Below are positions 34,006 through 43,751 of a stretch of DNA of 64,000 nt, in pieces. The first letter of the stretch is position 1, and each line of letters opens with the position of its first letter. This stretch comes from Chitinophaga sancti (GTDB taxonomy: Bacteria > Bacteroidota > Bacteroidia > Chitinophagales > Chitinophagaceae). Where the stretch lies: NCBI RefSeq assembly GCF_034424315.1, contig NZ_CP139972.1, positions 2,914,001 to 2,978,000 on the forward strand, read 5' to 3'. The translations under genes were made by a program, and so were the position numbers. Below the pieces are notes generated by a model, which was given only the letters and a program-made list of their open reading frames with translations, searched no databases and was not told where the DNA came from.

Positions 34006-35058
34006 ATGTCTACTACCTATAATTACGATGCATTGGCAGCTGGCTGGGACGCTAAGATTGCCGATTGCTGCAACACCAACACTACGACTGACGGTGGATG
34101 TACTGATTGCTGCTACGATACCTGGCAGGATCAGCTCAAAGACGTAACACAACGCGCTGCGTCTGTTACTGAAAAAACCACACAGCTGCAAAATAAAATC
34201 GTCTTCATTACAGACAGACGCAGCCGCTATAAAGCATGGCTCGACGAACTGGATAAAGCTGAAACACTGGCACGTAATATCTGTCACCAGCTGGAGATCA
34301 TCGCTACCCAGGCAGACAAGATCTGGTACAATGCCAGCAAAGCCTGCAAAGCGATCGAAACCCTCTTCTGCATGATCAGGGATTTCTATAGCCAGGTGGA
34401 TTACATTAAGAAAAGATACGATGACCTGCAGATCTGCATTCAGAAGAATGATGATCCTGCGCTTGAAAAAGGCAAAGGCATCCTGAAAGCACTCGATGAC
34501 TATGGTACCAAACTGACTGCCATCATCGCTACCCGCGATGCCCTGATTGCCCAGGCGATAGATGCCGTACGACTGGCCAACCTGATCATCGATGCCATTA
34601 CCAGCAAAGACTGCACCTGCGATTTCAAACCATGCGATAGCAATTATCAGCCGTTTAAAGTTCCGGGTGAAGCAAAGCACTATTATGGCCTGAAAACTAT
34701 TATTACCACCTGGTATAATGTACTGGGTTGTGCCAGCGGTTGTCCTGGCGACGGTACAAATCCATCCTCCTCTACCACTGCTCTTGTGAAGAAGAACAAC
34801 GGTCCTTCAACTGACGAAGACTGTGGTACAGACAATGGTAACGATACCTGCGAACTGACACCCATCCTCTCCTTCCCCATCTGTGCGGATAGTTACCGCA
34901 CTACTGTGCAAGCCCTTTTTGAAAAAGATGACAAATCCCTGGTGACCCTGTCTAAAAAGCTGAAAGAAGCCAATAAAGACAAGGAAGCCCTGGATGCCTG
35001 CAAGAGCAGTCTCACCAATGCGATTGCAGTAGTAGATCCAAAATCAAGGTGTAATTAA
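34006..35058 (+). CDS. Cys-rich helical eCIS protein B (novel)
   Basis: The start at 34006 (MSTTYNYDALAAGWDAKIAD) is preferred; an earlier in-frame ATG at 33982 overlaps the previous gene. The 350-residue protein has about 19 cysteines, notably ADCCNT, GGCTDCCYD, KDCTCDFKPCDSNYQPF and LGCASGCPG. Long helices flank them (TEKTTQLQNKIVFITDRRSR, YIKKRYDDLQICIQ). The FITDRRSRYKAWL and CDSNYQP segments align with FVKTEDNYRRYRNL and CESNYSP of the preceding protein. A low-complexity linker (about residues 250-290) precedes the final helices. No recognised family. Its conserved placement with protein A implies a joint structural function. Confidence 0.6.
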   Translation: MSTTYNYDALAAGWDAKIADCCNTNTTTDGGCTDCCYDTWQDQLKDVTQRAASVTEKTTQLQNKIVFITDRRSRYKAWLDELDKAETLARNICHQLEIIATQADKIWYNASKACKAIETLFCMIRDFYSQVDYIKKRYDDLQICIQKNDDPALEKGKGILKALDDYGTKLTAIIATRDALIAQAIDAVRLANLIIDAITSKDCTCDFKPCDSNYQPFKVPGEAKHYYGLKTIITTWYNVLGCASGCPGDGTNPSSSTTALVKKNNGPSTDEDCGTDNGNDTCELTPILSFPICADSYRTTVQALFEKDDKSLVTLSKKLKEANKDKEALDACKSSLTNAIAVVDPKSRCN

Positions 35059-35086
35059 TCAAATTTTATCACGCTCAAAATTATAA

Positions 35087-35563
35087 ATGCATATGGCAGC
35101 TAAAGGCGATTACCCAATTCCTAAATTCCACTTCCAGGTAGAATGGGGTACAGATTTCAGGATGGGATTTACCGAAGTAAGCGGTCTTGATTTCGAAACC
35201 GAAGTGATAGAATACCGCGAAGGTAACAGCAAAAGATATAATAAATCCAAACAGGCCGGCCTGCGCAAGTTCAGCAATGTAACGCTGAAGCGCGGCACCT
35301 TTGAAGGTGATTTTGACTTCTATAATGAATGGTCCAAAACCTACTACTTCCAGGAAGGTAACAAGACGGGTTCTAAATTCCGTAGAACTGTGACCATCAA
35401 ATTGCTTAACGAAAACCATGAAGCCATCATCACCTGGAAACTGCTCAATGCATGGCCTTCGAAAGTGAACTCTACCGACCTGAAAGCCGACGCCAATGAA
35501 GTGGCGATCGAAACGATGGAACTGGTACACGAAGGACTTGAAATCATGGAAGCTAACAACTAA
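35087..35563 (+). CDS. eCIS inner tube protein 1 (gp19-like, Pvc1/Afp1-like)
   Basis: This 158-residue protein has the tail-tube signature: YPIPKFHFQVEWGTDFRMGF, TEVSGLDFETEVIEYREGNS, LKRGTFEGDFDFYNEW and a C-terminal VAIETMELVHEGLEI strand. This is the T4 gp19-like family. Hexameric rings stack to make the delivery channel that holds cargo. The start may be the first or the third codon (35087 or 35093). Confidence 0.93.
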   Translation: MHMAAKGDYPIPKFHFQVEWGTDFRMGFTEVSGLDFETEVIEYREGNSKRYNKSKQAGLRKFSNVTLKRGTFEGDFDFYNEWSKTYYFQEGNKTGSKFRRTVTIKLLNENHEAIITWKLLNAWPSKVNSTDLKADANEVAIETMELVHEGLEIMEANN

Positions 35564-35565
35564 TC

Positions 35566-36030
35566 ATGGCAGAAAACGTAGCAAATTCCTTTTACCAGAC
35601 CGTGAACTTCCACTTCAGGGTGGAGTTCGTAACTGACACGGAAAACATCGATGTGCGCTTTCAATCAGTCAGCGGACTGGATGCTACCCTGGATACGGAA
35701 ACGGTAAGGGAAGGCGGCGAAAACCGCTTTGAGCATGTGATTCCGGTGAGAAGAAAGTACGGCCCCCTCGTATTAAAGAGGGGGCTCTTATCTCCCTCAC
35801 AAAGTTCGATGCTCACCAAATGGCTGAAGGAAGCCTTCGACGATGAGAAGGTGAAACCCCTCCAGCTACTACAGGTATCGTTGCTGAATGAAGCGCACCA
35901 AACACTCATGTTGTGGAAACTCAGCAATGTATGGCCACGCAGCTGGAAAATAGGTGAACTGAACGCTGAACGGGGAGAAGTACTGATCGAGACGCTGGAA
36001 CTCAACTATAACCGTTTAATATTCGAATAA
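35566..36030 (+). CDS. eCIS tube-initiator protein (gp19-like, Pvc5/Afp5-like)
   Basis: This 154-residue protein is a second gp19-like member: FYQTVNFHFRVEFVTDTENI, VRFQSVSGLDATLDTETVRE, a conserved LVLKRGLLSPSQSSMLTKWL and VLIETLELNYNRLIF. It starts two bases after the stop of tube protein 1. In PVC and Afp the second tube protein forms the first ring at the baseplate hub and mediates the change to the bulk tube. Position just before the LysM and spike genes supports that role. Confidence 0.9.
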   Translation: MAENVANSFYQTVNFHFRVEFVTDTENIDVRFQSVSGLDATLDTETVREGGENRFEHVIPVRRKYGPLVLKRGLLSPSQSSMLTKWLKEAFDDEKVKPLQLLQVSLLNEAHQTLMLWKLSNVWPRSWKIGELNAERGEVLIETLELNYNRLIFE

Positions 36031-36031
36031 G

Positions 36032-36214
36032 ATGCCTATAGAGATCCGGGAACTGGTGATCAAAGCCACCATCACTGATGATGCGGCAGCTGGCGGCAGC
36101 GGTGCCGGCACTTCAGGTAGTGGTGACAACAACAATGTATCACCCGGCGAAGAAATGATAAAAGATACCCTTGACAAGACCATGGATGCTATAAAAGATA
36201 GAAATGAGCGATAA
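36032..36214 (+). CDS. Small eCIS protein, DUF5908 (Pvc6/Afp6-like)
   Basis: This 60-residue protein starts MPIEIRELVIKATITDD, which is the DUF5908 motif, and continues with a Gly/Ser/Asp-rich spacer and a charged helix (EMIKDTLDKTMDAIKDRNER). It overlaps the LysM gene by 11 bases and starts one base after the tube gene. Homologues lie at this exact place in PVC and Afp loci and are thought to be minor baseplate parts. Confidence 0.85.
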   Translation: MPIEIRELVIKATITDDAAAGGSGAGTSGSGDNNNVSPGEEMIKDTLDKTMDAIKDRNER

Positions 36215-36899
36215 TAATCACCTGGTAAAACTGAAGATACATTCCTTTCCCAACAGGGATTATACAGGCGAAGAAACGGTATTTACCCTGCCTGTAAATC
36301 CTGAATCATTCACCAAGAACTACAAGGTAGACCTGGATGAAAGAAGAGGTCATGGCAACAATGGTACGGATGTACGCTTCAAATCTACTGCCCCCGAGGA
36401 GTTGCGGCTGGAATTCATACTGGATGGTACGGGTACGATAGAAGGCTACCTTGACAGTTTGAAAACGGTGCCCGTAACCCGGCAGCTGGAAATGTTCACA
36501 CACTGTGTATACAACATGGACAGTAATATTCACCGTCCGCGTTTCCTCCTGCTCATCTGGGGTACCGACATTAAGTTTCGCTGTGTGCTTTCCAACCTGG
36601 ACATCAATCATACCCTCTTTACACCCAAGGGAGATCCTCTGCGCGTAAAGCTGAATGCCACCTTTCTGAACTATGTAGCCAGGCAGGAAAGACAGGCCCG
36701 TGACAGAACAAGCTCCCCTGACCTTACGCACTACAGAAAGGTAGTACAGGGCGACCGGCTGGACAACCTGACCAATACGATCTATAACGATCCCGCCTAC
36801 CTGATGCAGGTAGCAAAGGTGAATGGCCTGAGTACCTTTCGTAGTATCAAAGCAGGTACTGAGCTGTATTTTCCACCCTTTGACCAAACTGAAAAGTAA
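36204..36899 (+). CDS. eCIS LysM baseplate hub protein (Pvc7/Afp7-like)
   Basis: This 231-residue protein has an N-terminal gp53-like part (FTLPVNPESFTKNYKVDLDE, PEELRLEFILDGTGTIEGYL) and a C-terminal LysM domain (HYRKVVQGDRLDNLTNTIYN, then DPAYLMQVAKVNGLSTFRSI, ending ELYFPPF). In PVC and Afp this protein glues the tube-initiator to the spike hub. It overlaps DUF5908 by 11 bases and the spike gene by one base (TAATG), so expression is tightly coupled. Confidence 0.92.
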   Translation: MSDNNHLVKLKIHSFPNRDYTGEETVFTLPVNPESFTKNYKVDLDERRGHGNNGTDVRFKSTAPEELRLEFILDGTGTIEGYLDSLKTVPVTRQLEMFTHCVYNMDSNIHRPRFLLLIWGTDIKFRCVLSNLDINHTLFTPKGDPLRVKLNATFLNYVARQERQARDRTSSPDLTHYRKVVQGDRLDNLTNTIYNDPAYLMQVAKVNGLSTFRSIKAGTELYFPPFDQTEK

Positions 36900-38671
36900 T
36901 GGAAGAAATACTGATACCAAACGACTCACAGCATGATGTAGCTACCTATACGCTACTCGTGAATGGTACGGCAGTATCCCCGGACTACCAGATCCTTTCC
37001 ATTACTGTCACCAAAGAAATTAACCGCATTCCCATGGCCCGCATTATCCTGCGGGATGGGGAAGCACCCGATAAAACATTTGCCATCAGCGACGAAGACC
37101 TGTTTATTCCAGGTAAAAGTATCGTGATCAGAATAGGAAGAGATGGCGATAACACACAGATCTTTAAAGGCGTCATCACCCGTCATGCTATTAAAGTAAA
37201 AGAGAATGGCAATGGTGAACTACAGATTGAATGCAGGGATGACGCCATGCATATGACGCTGGGCCGGCATAGCCGCTATTTTGAGCAGGTAAAGGATAGT
37301 GAAGTATTCGATGACCTCATTGGGAAATATGCACTCAGCAGCGAAACACAGACTACTACCCTTACTCATAAAGAACTCGTTCAACATCACCTGAGTGACT
37401 GGGACTTCATGCTGCTGCGCGCTGAAGCCAATGGCATGCTGGTCAACGCAGATGATGGGAAGGTGATCATTAAAAAACCGGATACCACTGCTGCCCCTGT
37501 TTTACAGGTGAGCTATGGTTCTTCCGTACTGGAATTTGAAGCGGACATCGATGCCCGCCGTCAATGGAAAAACGTGGCCGCCCGCTCCTGGGATTACAGT
37601 AACCAGCAATTATTTCAGGCGGATACAGATGGCGTGTCTTATTCCGAACACGGCAACCTGAGCGGACAGGATCTTTCTGCTGCCATGAAACAATTGCCTT
37701 TTGAGCTGCATCATAGCGGTCATCGCCTGGAGCAGGAACTGCAGGACTGGGTGAATGGCACCATGCTGAAAAGCCGTATGAGCAAGATCAGGGGCCGTGC
37801 ACGCTTCAGTGGTTTTGCAGGTATTAAACCCGGTGACATGGTAAAACTGGATGGCGTGGGCAACCGTTTCAAAGGCAATGCTTTTGTAACGGCGGTCAGG
37901 CAGGAACTGGGTAAAGGTATGTGGGATACACATATTCAATTTGGCCTGGATCCTACTCCTTACGCTTTTCTTCATCATGATATGAACGATGCACCTGCTG
38001 CCGGATTAGCAGGAGGCATCAGGGGCCTGCAGATAGGTATTGTGGTACAACTGGAAAATGATCCTGACGGGCAGGACCGGATCCTGGTACGCATTCCTGT
38101 TATCGACAACGATGCCCAGGGAATCTGGACCAGGATAGCCAGCCTGGATGCAGGTAAGGACAGAGGCGCATTCTTTCGTCCTGAAATAGGTGATGAAGTG
38201 ATCGTAGGCTTTATCAATGATGATCCCCGCGATGCGGTGGTGCTGGGTATGCTGCATAGCAGCGCCAAACCAGCCCCTATCAAAGCACAGGATGCAAATA
38301 ATGAAAAAGGATTTACCACCCGCAGTAAAATGCACATTTCTTTTAACGATGATACAAAAACGATCAGCATTGATACGCCGGCCGGCAATAAGATTGTATT
38401 GGACGAAGCCGGCCAGCAGATCACTATTACAGATCAGAACAGTAATAAGGTGACGATGGACTCCGGCGGCGTGAGCATGGAAAGCCCGATGGACATTAAG
38501 CTGAAAGCGGGTGCGAACCTGAGCCTGGAAGCGGCAGCTTCACTGACTATCAAAGCGAACTCGCTCTCTATGCAGGCCAATGCAGATGCATCTCTTTCAG
38601 GTGGTGCGAGCACCAAACTGACATCAAGTGGTATTACAGAAATAACAGGATCATTAGTAAAAATTAACTGA
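36899..38671 (+). CDS. eCIS spike protein, VgrG/gp27-gp5-like (Pvc8/Afp8-like)
   Basis: This 590-residue protein has the gp27-like N-terminal half (YTLLVNGTAVSPDYQILSIT, INRIPMARIILRDGEAP, ITRHAIKVKENGNGELQIEC), an OB-fold in the middle (IGIVVQLENDPDGQDRILVR, EIGDEVIVGFINDDPRDAVV), and a C-terminal beta-helix with short repeats (TISIDTPAGNKIVLDEAGQQ ... LKAGANLSLEAAASLTIKAN). It forms the trimeric puncturing spike at the baseplate centre. The PAAR gene begins one base after its stop and would cap its tip. Confidence 0.95.
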   Translation: MEEILIPNDSQHDVATYTLLVNGTAVSPDYQILSITVTKEINRIPMARIILRDGEAPDKTFAISDEDLFIPGKSIVIRIGRDGDNTQIFKGVITRHAIKVKENGNGELQIECRDDAMHMTLGRHSRYFEQVKDSEVFDDLIGKYALSSETQTTTLTHKELVQHHLSDWDFMLLRAEANGMLVNADDGKVIIKKPDTTAAPVLQVSYGSSVLEFEADIDARRQWKNVAARSWDYSNQQLFQADTDGVSYSEHGNLSGQDLSAAMKQLPFELHHSGHRLEQELQDWVNGTMLKSRMSKIRGRARFSGFAGIKPGDMVKLDGVGNRFKGNAFVTAVRQELGKGMWDTHIQFGLDPTPYAFLHHDMNDAPAAGLAGGIRGLQIGIVVQLENDPDGQDRILVRIPVIDNDAQGIWTRIASLDAGKDRGAFFRPEIGDEVIVGFINDDPRDAVVLGMLHSSAKPAPIKAQDANNEKGFTTRSKMHISFNDDTKTISIDTPAGNKIVLDEAGQQITITDQNSNKVTMDSGGVSMESPMDIKLKAGANLSLEAAASLTIKANSLSMQANADASLSGGASTKLTSSGITEITGSLVKIN

Positions 38672-38672
38672 T

Positions 38673-38966
38673 ATGCCTCCAGCAGCAAGAATATCGGATA
38701 TGCATACCTGCCCCCTGGTGAATCCGGGTCCGGTTCCACATGTAGGAGGTCCGGTGACAGGGCCTGGTGTACCTACCGTAATGGTAGGTGGCATGCCGGC
38801 AGCAGTGGTAGGTGATATACTGGTCTGTACAGGGCCTCCTGATACCATTGTGAAGGGTTCTGCGACCGTGTTGATAGGTGGACGGCCGGCAGCCCGTATG
38901 GGCGATAATACAGCCCACGGAGGAGTAATTGTGGCAGGGCTCCCTACTGTGATGATTGGCGGATAA
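38673..38966 (+). CDS. PAAR-motif spike tip protein (Pvc10/Afp10-like)
   Basis: This 97-residue protein is a PAAR-domain protein with repeated glycine/proline turns: MPPAARISDMHTCPLVNPGP at the start, VPTVMVGGMPAAVVGD, and GGRPAARMGDNTAHGGVIV near the end. The His and Cys residues (HTC, AHGG) are the expected zinc ligands. The cone sharpens the spike and can carry cargo. It has no C-terminal toxin extension. Confidence 0.93.
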   Translation: MPPAARISDMHTCPLVNPGPVPHVGGPVTGPGVPTVMVGGMPAAVVGDILVCTGPPDTIVKGSATVLIGGRPAARMGDNTAHGGVIVAGLPTVMIGG

Positions 38967-38982
38967 ACCTAAAAAAGAAAAC

Positions 38983-39408
38983 ATGAGCACAATAGTAAAC
39001 TCATTCCTTGGCCGCGGCTGGTCCTTCCCTCCTACTTTCAACCAGCAAACGGGTGCGGTGGAACTGGTAAGTGACTACGAGGACATCCACGAAAGCCTTA
39101 ACATCCTGCTGAGCACAAGCCTGGGCGAAAGAGTGATGCAACCCAAGTATGGCTGTAACCTCAACGATTATTTGTTTGAACCGCTGAGCAGCTCTATGAT
39201 CGGGTATATCAAAGACAGGGTGCAAACCGCTATCCTCTTTTACGAACCCCGCATCATTGCAGACAAGATTGATGTGACGGCCGACAGCTCTTTTGACCTG
39301 ATTGAAGGCCGCTTCACTATTTCGGTTGAATACACCGTACCTGAAACCAATTCCCGTTTCAATTATGTGTACGATTACTATAAGAACGAGGCATTAAAGC
39401 CAGTATAA
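38983..39408 (+). CDS. eCIS baseplate wedge protein, gp25-like (Pvc9/Afp9-like)
   Basis: From the ATG at 38983 (MSTIVNSFLGRGWSFPPTFN) the protein is 141 residues; an ATG at 38956 lies inside the PAAR gene and is rejected. It has the gp25 signature: a conserved EDIHESLNILLSTSLGERVM, then QPKYGCNLNDYLFEPLS and IADKIDVTADSSFDLIEGRF. gp25-like proteins seed sheath assembly in the baseplate. Confidence 0.92.
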   Translation: MSTIVNSFLGRGWSFPPTFNQQTGAVELVSDYEDIHESLNILLSTSLGERVMQPKYGCNLNDYLFEPLSSSMIGYIKDRVQTAILFYEPRIIADKIDVTADSSFDLIEGRFTISVEYTVPETNSRFNYVYDYYKNEALKPV

Positions 39409-39421
39409 AGAATCAATAACT

Positions 39422-42400
39422 ATGGAATGCAATCACCTGCTCCATCCATTTCAACATGATCCCGGCACCAGCCAGCGTCAGCGTGTACTGGACGATCTGC
39501 TCTCCAGTACCACACAGATCGATGGCAGGCAATTGTCCGATCTGCTGGATTATTTTGTACAGCTCTCCAGGCACGTTAACTACTACGATGCACAGGGCGG
39601 TGTACTGATCAATGCCGGCGACTGGCAAGCCTTCTTCCGTAACAGTACGCCTTTTACGCTGAGCGCGATCAATAAATACAACCTGCCGGCTAAGAAAGAA
39701 AAGCTGGATGGCTATTATTACCTCTTTGGTAAGAAGCCCTCTGCCAGGGGTTTACAATTGCTGCTTCAATACACCTGGTATTATACCATCAGTCGTGTAG
39801 ATGCCTGGTACCAGCAGGTGAAAGATAGCGGACTTGCACTGGAACCCCTCCTGCTCCATGTGATCAAAGATAAACTGCGCAATAGCCTGGTAGAATTTAT
39901 TGCGCTCGATAATGCGGCTGCTTCCCAATTTGCTATCAAAAGAATTGACTTTCGCGCCTATTTTGAAAGTGACTACTGGGTCCTGGATATCGATGACCTG
40001 TATGCCGTATCGTCCTTAAACAGTCTTACGGATATTGCTGCTGCCGTAGTGAATGTATTCAACAACAGTCAGCAGGTAATAGACAGCATCAGTACAGCTG
40101 CCGCTGCGGATATCGAGAATAGTTTGCTGCCCCTGAAAGCAGCATTGCAGCAACAGCATACTCCACACCTGGGTTTACTGTTTGCCTTCCTGAAATTATT
40201 CCGCTACCTGCAGGATGACCTGAACAGCTTTGCAAAAAAGCACCTGGATTTCTTTTATCAGCAGGTATTACAATTAAAGCCAAGGCCCGCGCAAGCAGAC
40301 CAGGTACACATTATTGTGGACATCCAGCAGCAACTGGAACAATACCGTTTACAGGCAGGATTGCTGGTAAAGGATGGAAAGGATAACAACAAAGCCGAAG
40401 TACTTTTCTCGCTGGACAATGAACTGGTGGCTAATAAGGCACAGGTGGCAGATGTACGTACCCTCTTTGTAAGCAACGGTGTATATATGGCGCCAAATGC
40501 ACTGTTTGCAGATGGTGTATCGCAGGGCACACCGGACAGCTGGCCGACCATGGGCAGTCATTATAGTAAATACACTGACCCTGAGCAGAAATTTACCTAT
40601 CCCTATCCGCATGCACGATTAGGATTTATATTAGCATCCCCCGTGCTCCTGTTGAATGAAGGCAAACGTACTGTCAGCATAAAATTGGTTTGCGGCCTGA
40701 CAGATGCTTTTGATCTGTACAGCACTGTTGCCGGACTGATTCAGCAAACCTACTATTATATCAGTAAACCTCTTATCAAACAGGCGGTGAAACGCGGCAT
40801 CAGCGCTGCACTGGAAGCCAGCCTTTACACCTTCCTGCTGGAGAAACCTACACAAACGCTGTGCTATAACCCACAGCTGAAATACAATTATGATGCACTC
40901 ATCACCGAAGCTGAATTTAACAGTTTGAATACAGGTGATACACTGAAGGATATTTTCCCGCCACAAAAGGCACTGAACGTATCATTCAGTGGTAAAGAAA
41001 AATGGCTGGATGCAGATGAACTGAGTATTACGTTCGATCCTGCATTGAACGGGAACCAGTTCTCTATAACGATCAATGCGACGCTGCAGCCCGCCAGTCC
41101 TGCGATCGTATTTTACGACAAGGGTAAATTAAAAGAAGATTTCAATACCACACAGCCGGTAGTCAGGGTATTATTAAATGACCTGATTGCCATGCGGCTG
41201 CCGGGCAATAAACAGTCTGAAAATTACTGTTGCCTGTCTGTACCACCCACTACAGATGACATTGAAGTATCGCTCTATTATTTCTTTAAGCATGTTATAC
41301 TAAAAGATAACAACATTGATGTGATGGTATGCGGGTTGAAGAACTTCATTGTACAGAATGATGATAGTCCGATGGACATCAATGGAATTATCTATCCCTT
41401 TAGTTCCAGGCCGCGCCTGGGTTCTCATTTTATACTCAGTTCCAAAGAGATCTTCAACAAGAACTGGACGGCTATCAATTTGAGATTGAACTGGAAGGAC
41501 AAGCCTGGGAGCCTTGAGACCTACTATCATGGATATGAGGATCTGACGACTACCCCTGCCATAGAACAATCTCATTTTAACGAGGATAATTTCCTCTTTA
41601 CGGCAGACTTCCTGGATCATGGCAGCTGGCGTAATTACAATGGAAGCAAAAAGCTCTTTAGCAGCGATACACCTGCTGATAAATTCTGCGGCAATGAGGG
41701 TCCGGTGTACTTCTTTAATTTCAAGAGGAATAATTTTACAGGCATCAATGCCTACAAAAGGAATGATGGCATTAGCTATACCGATGTTCCCTACACAAAT
41801 GGCTCCCAGGACGGTTTCCTGCGCCTGTCACTGACCTCTGTACATAACCTGGACTTCCAGCATGCAAGATATTCTTATGTGCTGACCAGGCAAATGCTGG
41901 CCCTGGGCAAGTACCCGGAAATCTACGTAGGGCCTGTTTATGATGGCATATCGCCTACTGGTACTTCTACGGCACAGGTACTGACATTTAACGAGGTATT
42001 TGATGCTGTAAAGCATTCTTATGAGCTTACAACGAATATCCGTAACAGGGCCGATCAGCTGTTCGATAAACTGTGGCTGAAATACCCGGAGCAACCTAAT
42101 ACGCCGATCGATTTTTCTGATGGAGAGTATAAGCTGGCATTGGGTAATCCACCTCCTGATGGCCAGCAGCCTTTTCCACCTCATCCGTTTCCTTTATATC
42201 CGAATGGCGTACCGGACAATGCCCCCGACTGGAATGGGTATAACCTGAAGCGCATGCTCGATTATGAAGAGGACCAGATACTGAAGCCAACGTATGATAA
42301 GATCGTAAAGTTGCAGAATATCAGGGTCGTGATCCCTAATGAACCGTATACGCCAGTGATCAAAGGCATCTCACTGGATTATACAGCCACCGCAACAGTC

Positions 42401-43741
42401 AAAGATATTGACCTGATTCACCTGCATCCATATACAGGCACGTATCAACCAGTGAGTATTACAGCCAGTCCGACGCTGTTTCCATTATTCACTGATGAAG
42501 GAAATTTATTCATCGGTCTGAAAGATCTCCTGCCGGGCAATAACCTGAGTGTATTGTTCCAGCTGGCAGAAGCTACCGCCGATTCTGAAGCTGAACGGCA
42601 GCAGGTACAATGGTATTACCTGGATAATAACCAGTGGAAAACATTGCGTACAGGTTTTGAAGTGCTGGATGATGCGACCGACGGCCTGACTATTTCCGGC
42701 ATCATCCAGTTCTCCCTGCCGGCGAATATGACAAACGAAAACACCATTTTACCTAAAGGACTTCACTGGATCAAAGCAGCGATCCCAATTAACAGTAAAT
42801 CTGTTGCAGAGGCGATAGGTATTCATACACAGGCCGTGCGGGTGACTTTCACCAACGATGCAGCAAATGATAAGATGCGCCTGACAAACGCGATGGATGC
42901 TAATCAAATTTCCAAACTAAAGGAAGCAGATGCAAAGGTAAAGAAGATCAGTCAGCCCTATCCTTCTTTTGGAGGCAGTGTTCCGGAAGAACAGGGTCAG
43001 TATTATGTACGTGTGAGCGAGTTATTGCGTCATAAGGGAAGAGCGATTCAGAAATTCGACTATGAACGGATCGTACTGGATGCCTTTCCACAGGTATTCA
43101 AAGTCAAATGTATCAATCATAGTCATGCACTGGATGCGGCCGCATTTACAAACGACTTTCCCATGGCCCCCGGTCATGTACTGATAGCGGTAATCCCGGA
43201 TCTGAACAAGCTGAAAGCCTCGCAAGCCTTTGAACCCAAAGCCCCATTGAGCCTGTTGGAAAAAATCCAGGAGGGCCTGCAAAAAGTAGCTTCTCCATTC
43301 GTAAAACTGCGGGTCATGAACCCCAGGTATGAAAAGGTGAACTGCTGCATCCAGGTAAAATTATATCCCGGCAAAGATAAAGGCTACTACAAGGATAAAC
43401 TCGCTGCTGACCTGCGGGAATACCTTGCGCCATGGGCAGTAGGTGTATATGATAAGCTCAGCTTCGGCCAATGTATTTACAGATCAGATATTGTCTACTT
43501 CCTGGAGACGAGAGATTATGTAGATTATGTACAGGACCTGCGGCTGTGGCATGAGGGAGATACTACCGGCACTGATGTGACCAATGTATGCCCCCTAACA
43601 CCCCGCAGTATTCTCATAGCCGGTGATGTAGAAGTGAACATTCCGGAGGATGAAAATGAAAACTGGGATCGCGAATATACCTGCGGTAACCAGCCTACAC
43701 CAGTGATGCAATATTGTGAAGATTCCGTAACCCCCAAATAA
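39422..43741 (+). CDS. Large eCIS baseplate protein, J-like (Pvc11/Afp11-like)
   Basis: This 1439-residue protein is far longer than a phage gp6/J protein. The N-terminal ~1100 residues are mixed alpha/beta with helical and Ig-like stretches and no recognised domain. The C-terminal ~250 residues carry the baseplate-J-like part (VRVSELLRHKGRAIQKFDYE, VKCINHSHALDAAAFTNDFP, VKLRVMNPRYEKVNCCIQVK, LPYLAPWAV-like LREYLAPWAVGVYDKLSFGQ). Pvc11-type proteins form the wedge ring and transmit the firing signal. It lies 13 bases after gp25 and 10 before the next large baseplate gene. Confidence 0.85.
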   Translation: MECNHLLHPFQHDPGTSQRQRVLDDLLSSTTQIDGRQLSDLLDYFVQLSRHVNYYDAQGGVLINAGDWQAFFRNSTPFTLSAINKYNLPAKKEKLDGYYYLFGKKPSARGLQLLLQYTWYYTISRVDAWYQQVKDSGLALEPLLLHVIKDKLRNSLVEFIALDNAAASQFAIKRIDFRAYFESDYWVLDIDDLYAVSSLNSLTDIAAAVVNVFNNSQQVIDSISTAAAADIENSLLPLKAALQQQHTPHLGLLFAFLKLFRYLQDDLNSFAKKHLDFFYQQVLQLKPRPAQADQVHIIVDIQQQLEQYRLQAGLLVKDGKDNNKAEVLFSLDNELVANKAQVADVRTLFVSNGVYMAPNALFADGVSQGTPDSWPTMGSHYSKYTDPEQKFTYPYPHARLGFILASPVLLLNEGKRTVSIKLVCGLTDAFDLYSTVAGLIQQTYYYISKPLIKQAVKRGISAALEASLYTFLLEKPTQTLCYNPQLKYNYDALITEAEFNSLNTGDTLKDIFPPQKALNVSFSGKEKWLDADELSITFDPALNGNQFSITINATLQPASPAIVFYDKGKLKEDFNTTQPVVRVLLNDLIAMRLPGNKQSENYCCLSVPPTTDDIEVSLYYFFKHVILKDNNIDVMVCGLKNFIVQNDDSPMDINGIIYPFSSRPRLGSHFILSSKEIFNKNWTAINLRLNWKDKPGSLETYYHGYEDLTTTPAIEQSHFNEDNFLFTADFLDHGSWRNYNGSKKLFSSDTPADKFCGNEGPVYFFNFKRNNFTGINAYKRNDGISYTDVPYTNGSQDGFLRLSLTSVHNLDFQHARYSYVLTRQMLALGKYPEIYVGPVYDGISPTGTSTAQVLTFNEVFDAVKHSYELTTNIRNRADQLFDKLWLKYPEQPNTPIDFSDGEYKLALGNPPPDGQQPFPPHPFPLYPNGVPDNAPDWNGYNLKRMLDYEEDQILKPTYDKIVKLQNIRVVIPNEPYTPVIKGISLDYTATATVKDIDLIHLHPYTGTYQPVSITASPTLFPLFTDEGNLFIGLKDLLPGNNLSVLFQLAEATADSEAERQQVQWYYLDNNQWKTLRTGFEVLDDATDGLTISGIIQFSLPANMTNENTILPKGLHWIKAAIPINSKSVAEAIGIHTQAVRVTFTNDAANDKMRLTNAMDANQISKLKEADAKVKKISQPYPSFGGSVPEEQGQYYVRVSELLRHKGRAIQKFDYERIVLDAFPQVFKVKCINHSHALDAAAFTNDFPMAPGHVLIAVIPDLNKLKASQAFEPKAPLSLLEKIQEGLQKVASPFVKLRVMNPRYEKVNCCIQVKLYPGKDKGYYKDKLAADLREYLAPWAVGVYDKLSFGQCIYRSDIVYFLETRDYVDYVQDLRLWHEGDTTGTDVTNVCPLTPRSILIAGDVEVNIPEDENENWDREYTCGNQPTPVMQYCEDSVTPK

Positions 43742-43751
43742 GTAAGCCACC

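Noticed and set aside
33985..34680. A 231-residue minus-strand frame across Cys-rich protein B
   Set aside because: Antisense shadow; the plus-strand frame fits the operon spacing and shares motifs with protein A.
38956..39408. Longer start for the gp25-like gene
   Set aside because: The upstream ATG lies inside the PAAR gene and adds residues foreign to the family; the ATG at 38983 gives the usual N-terminus.
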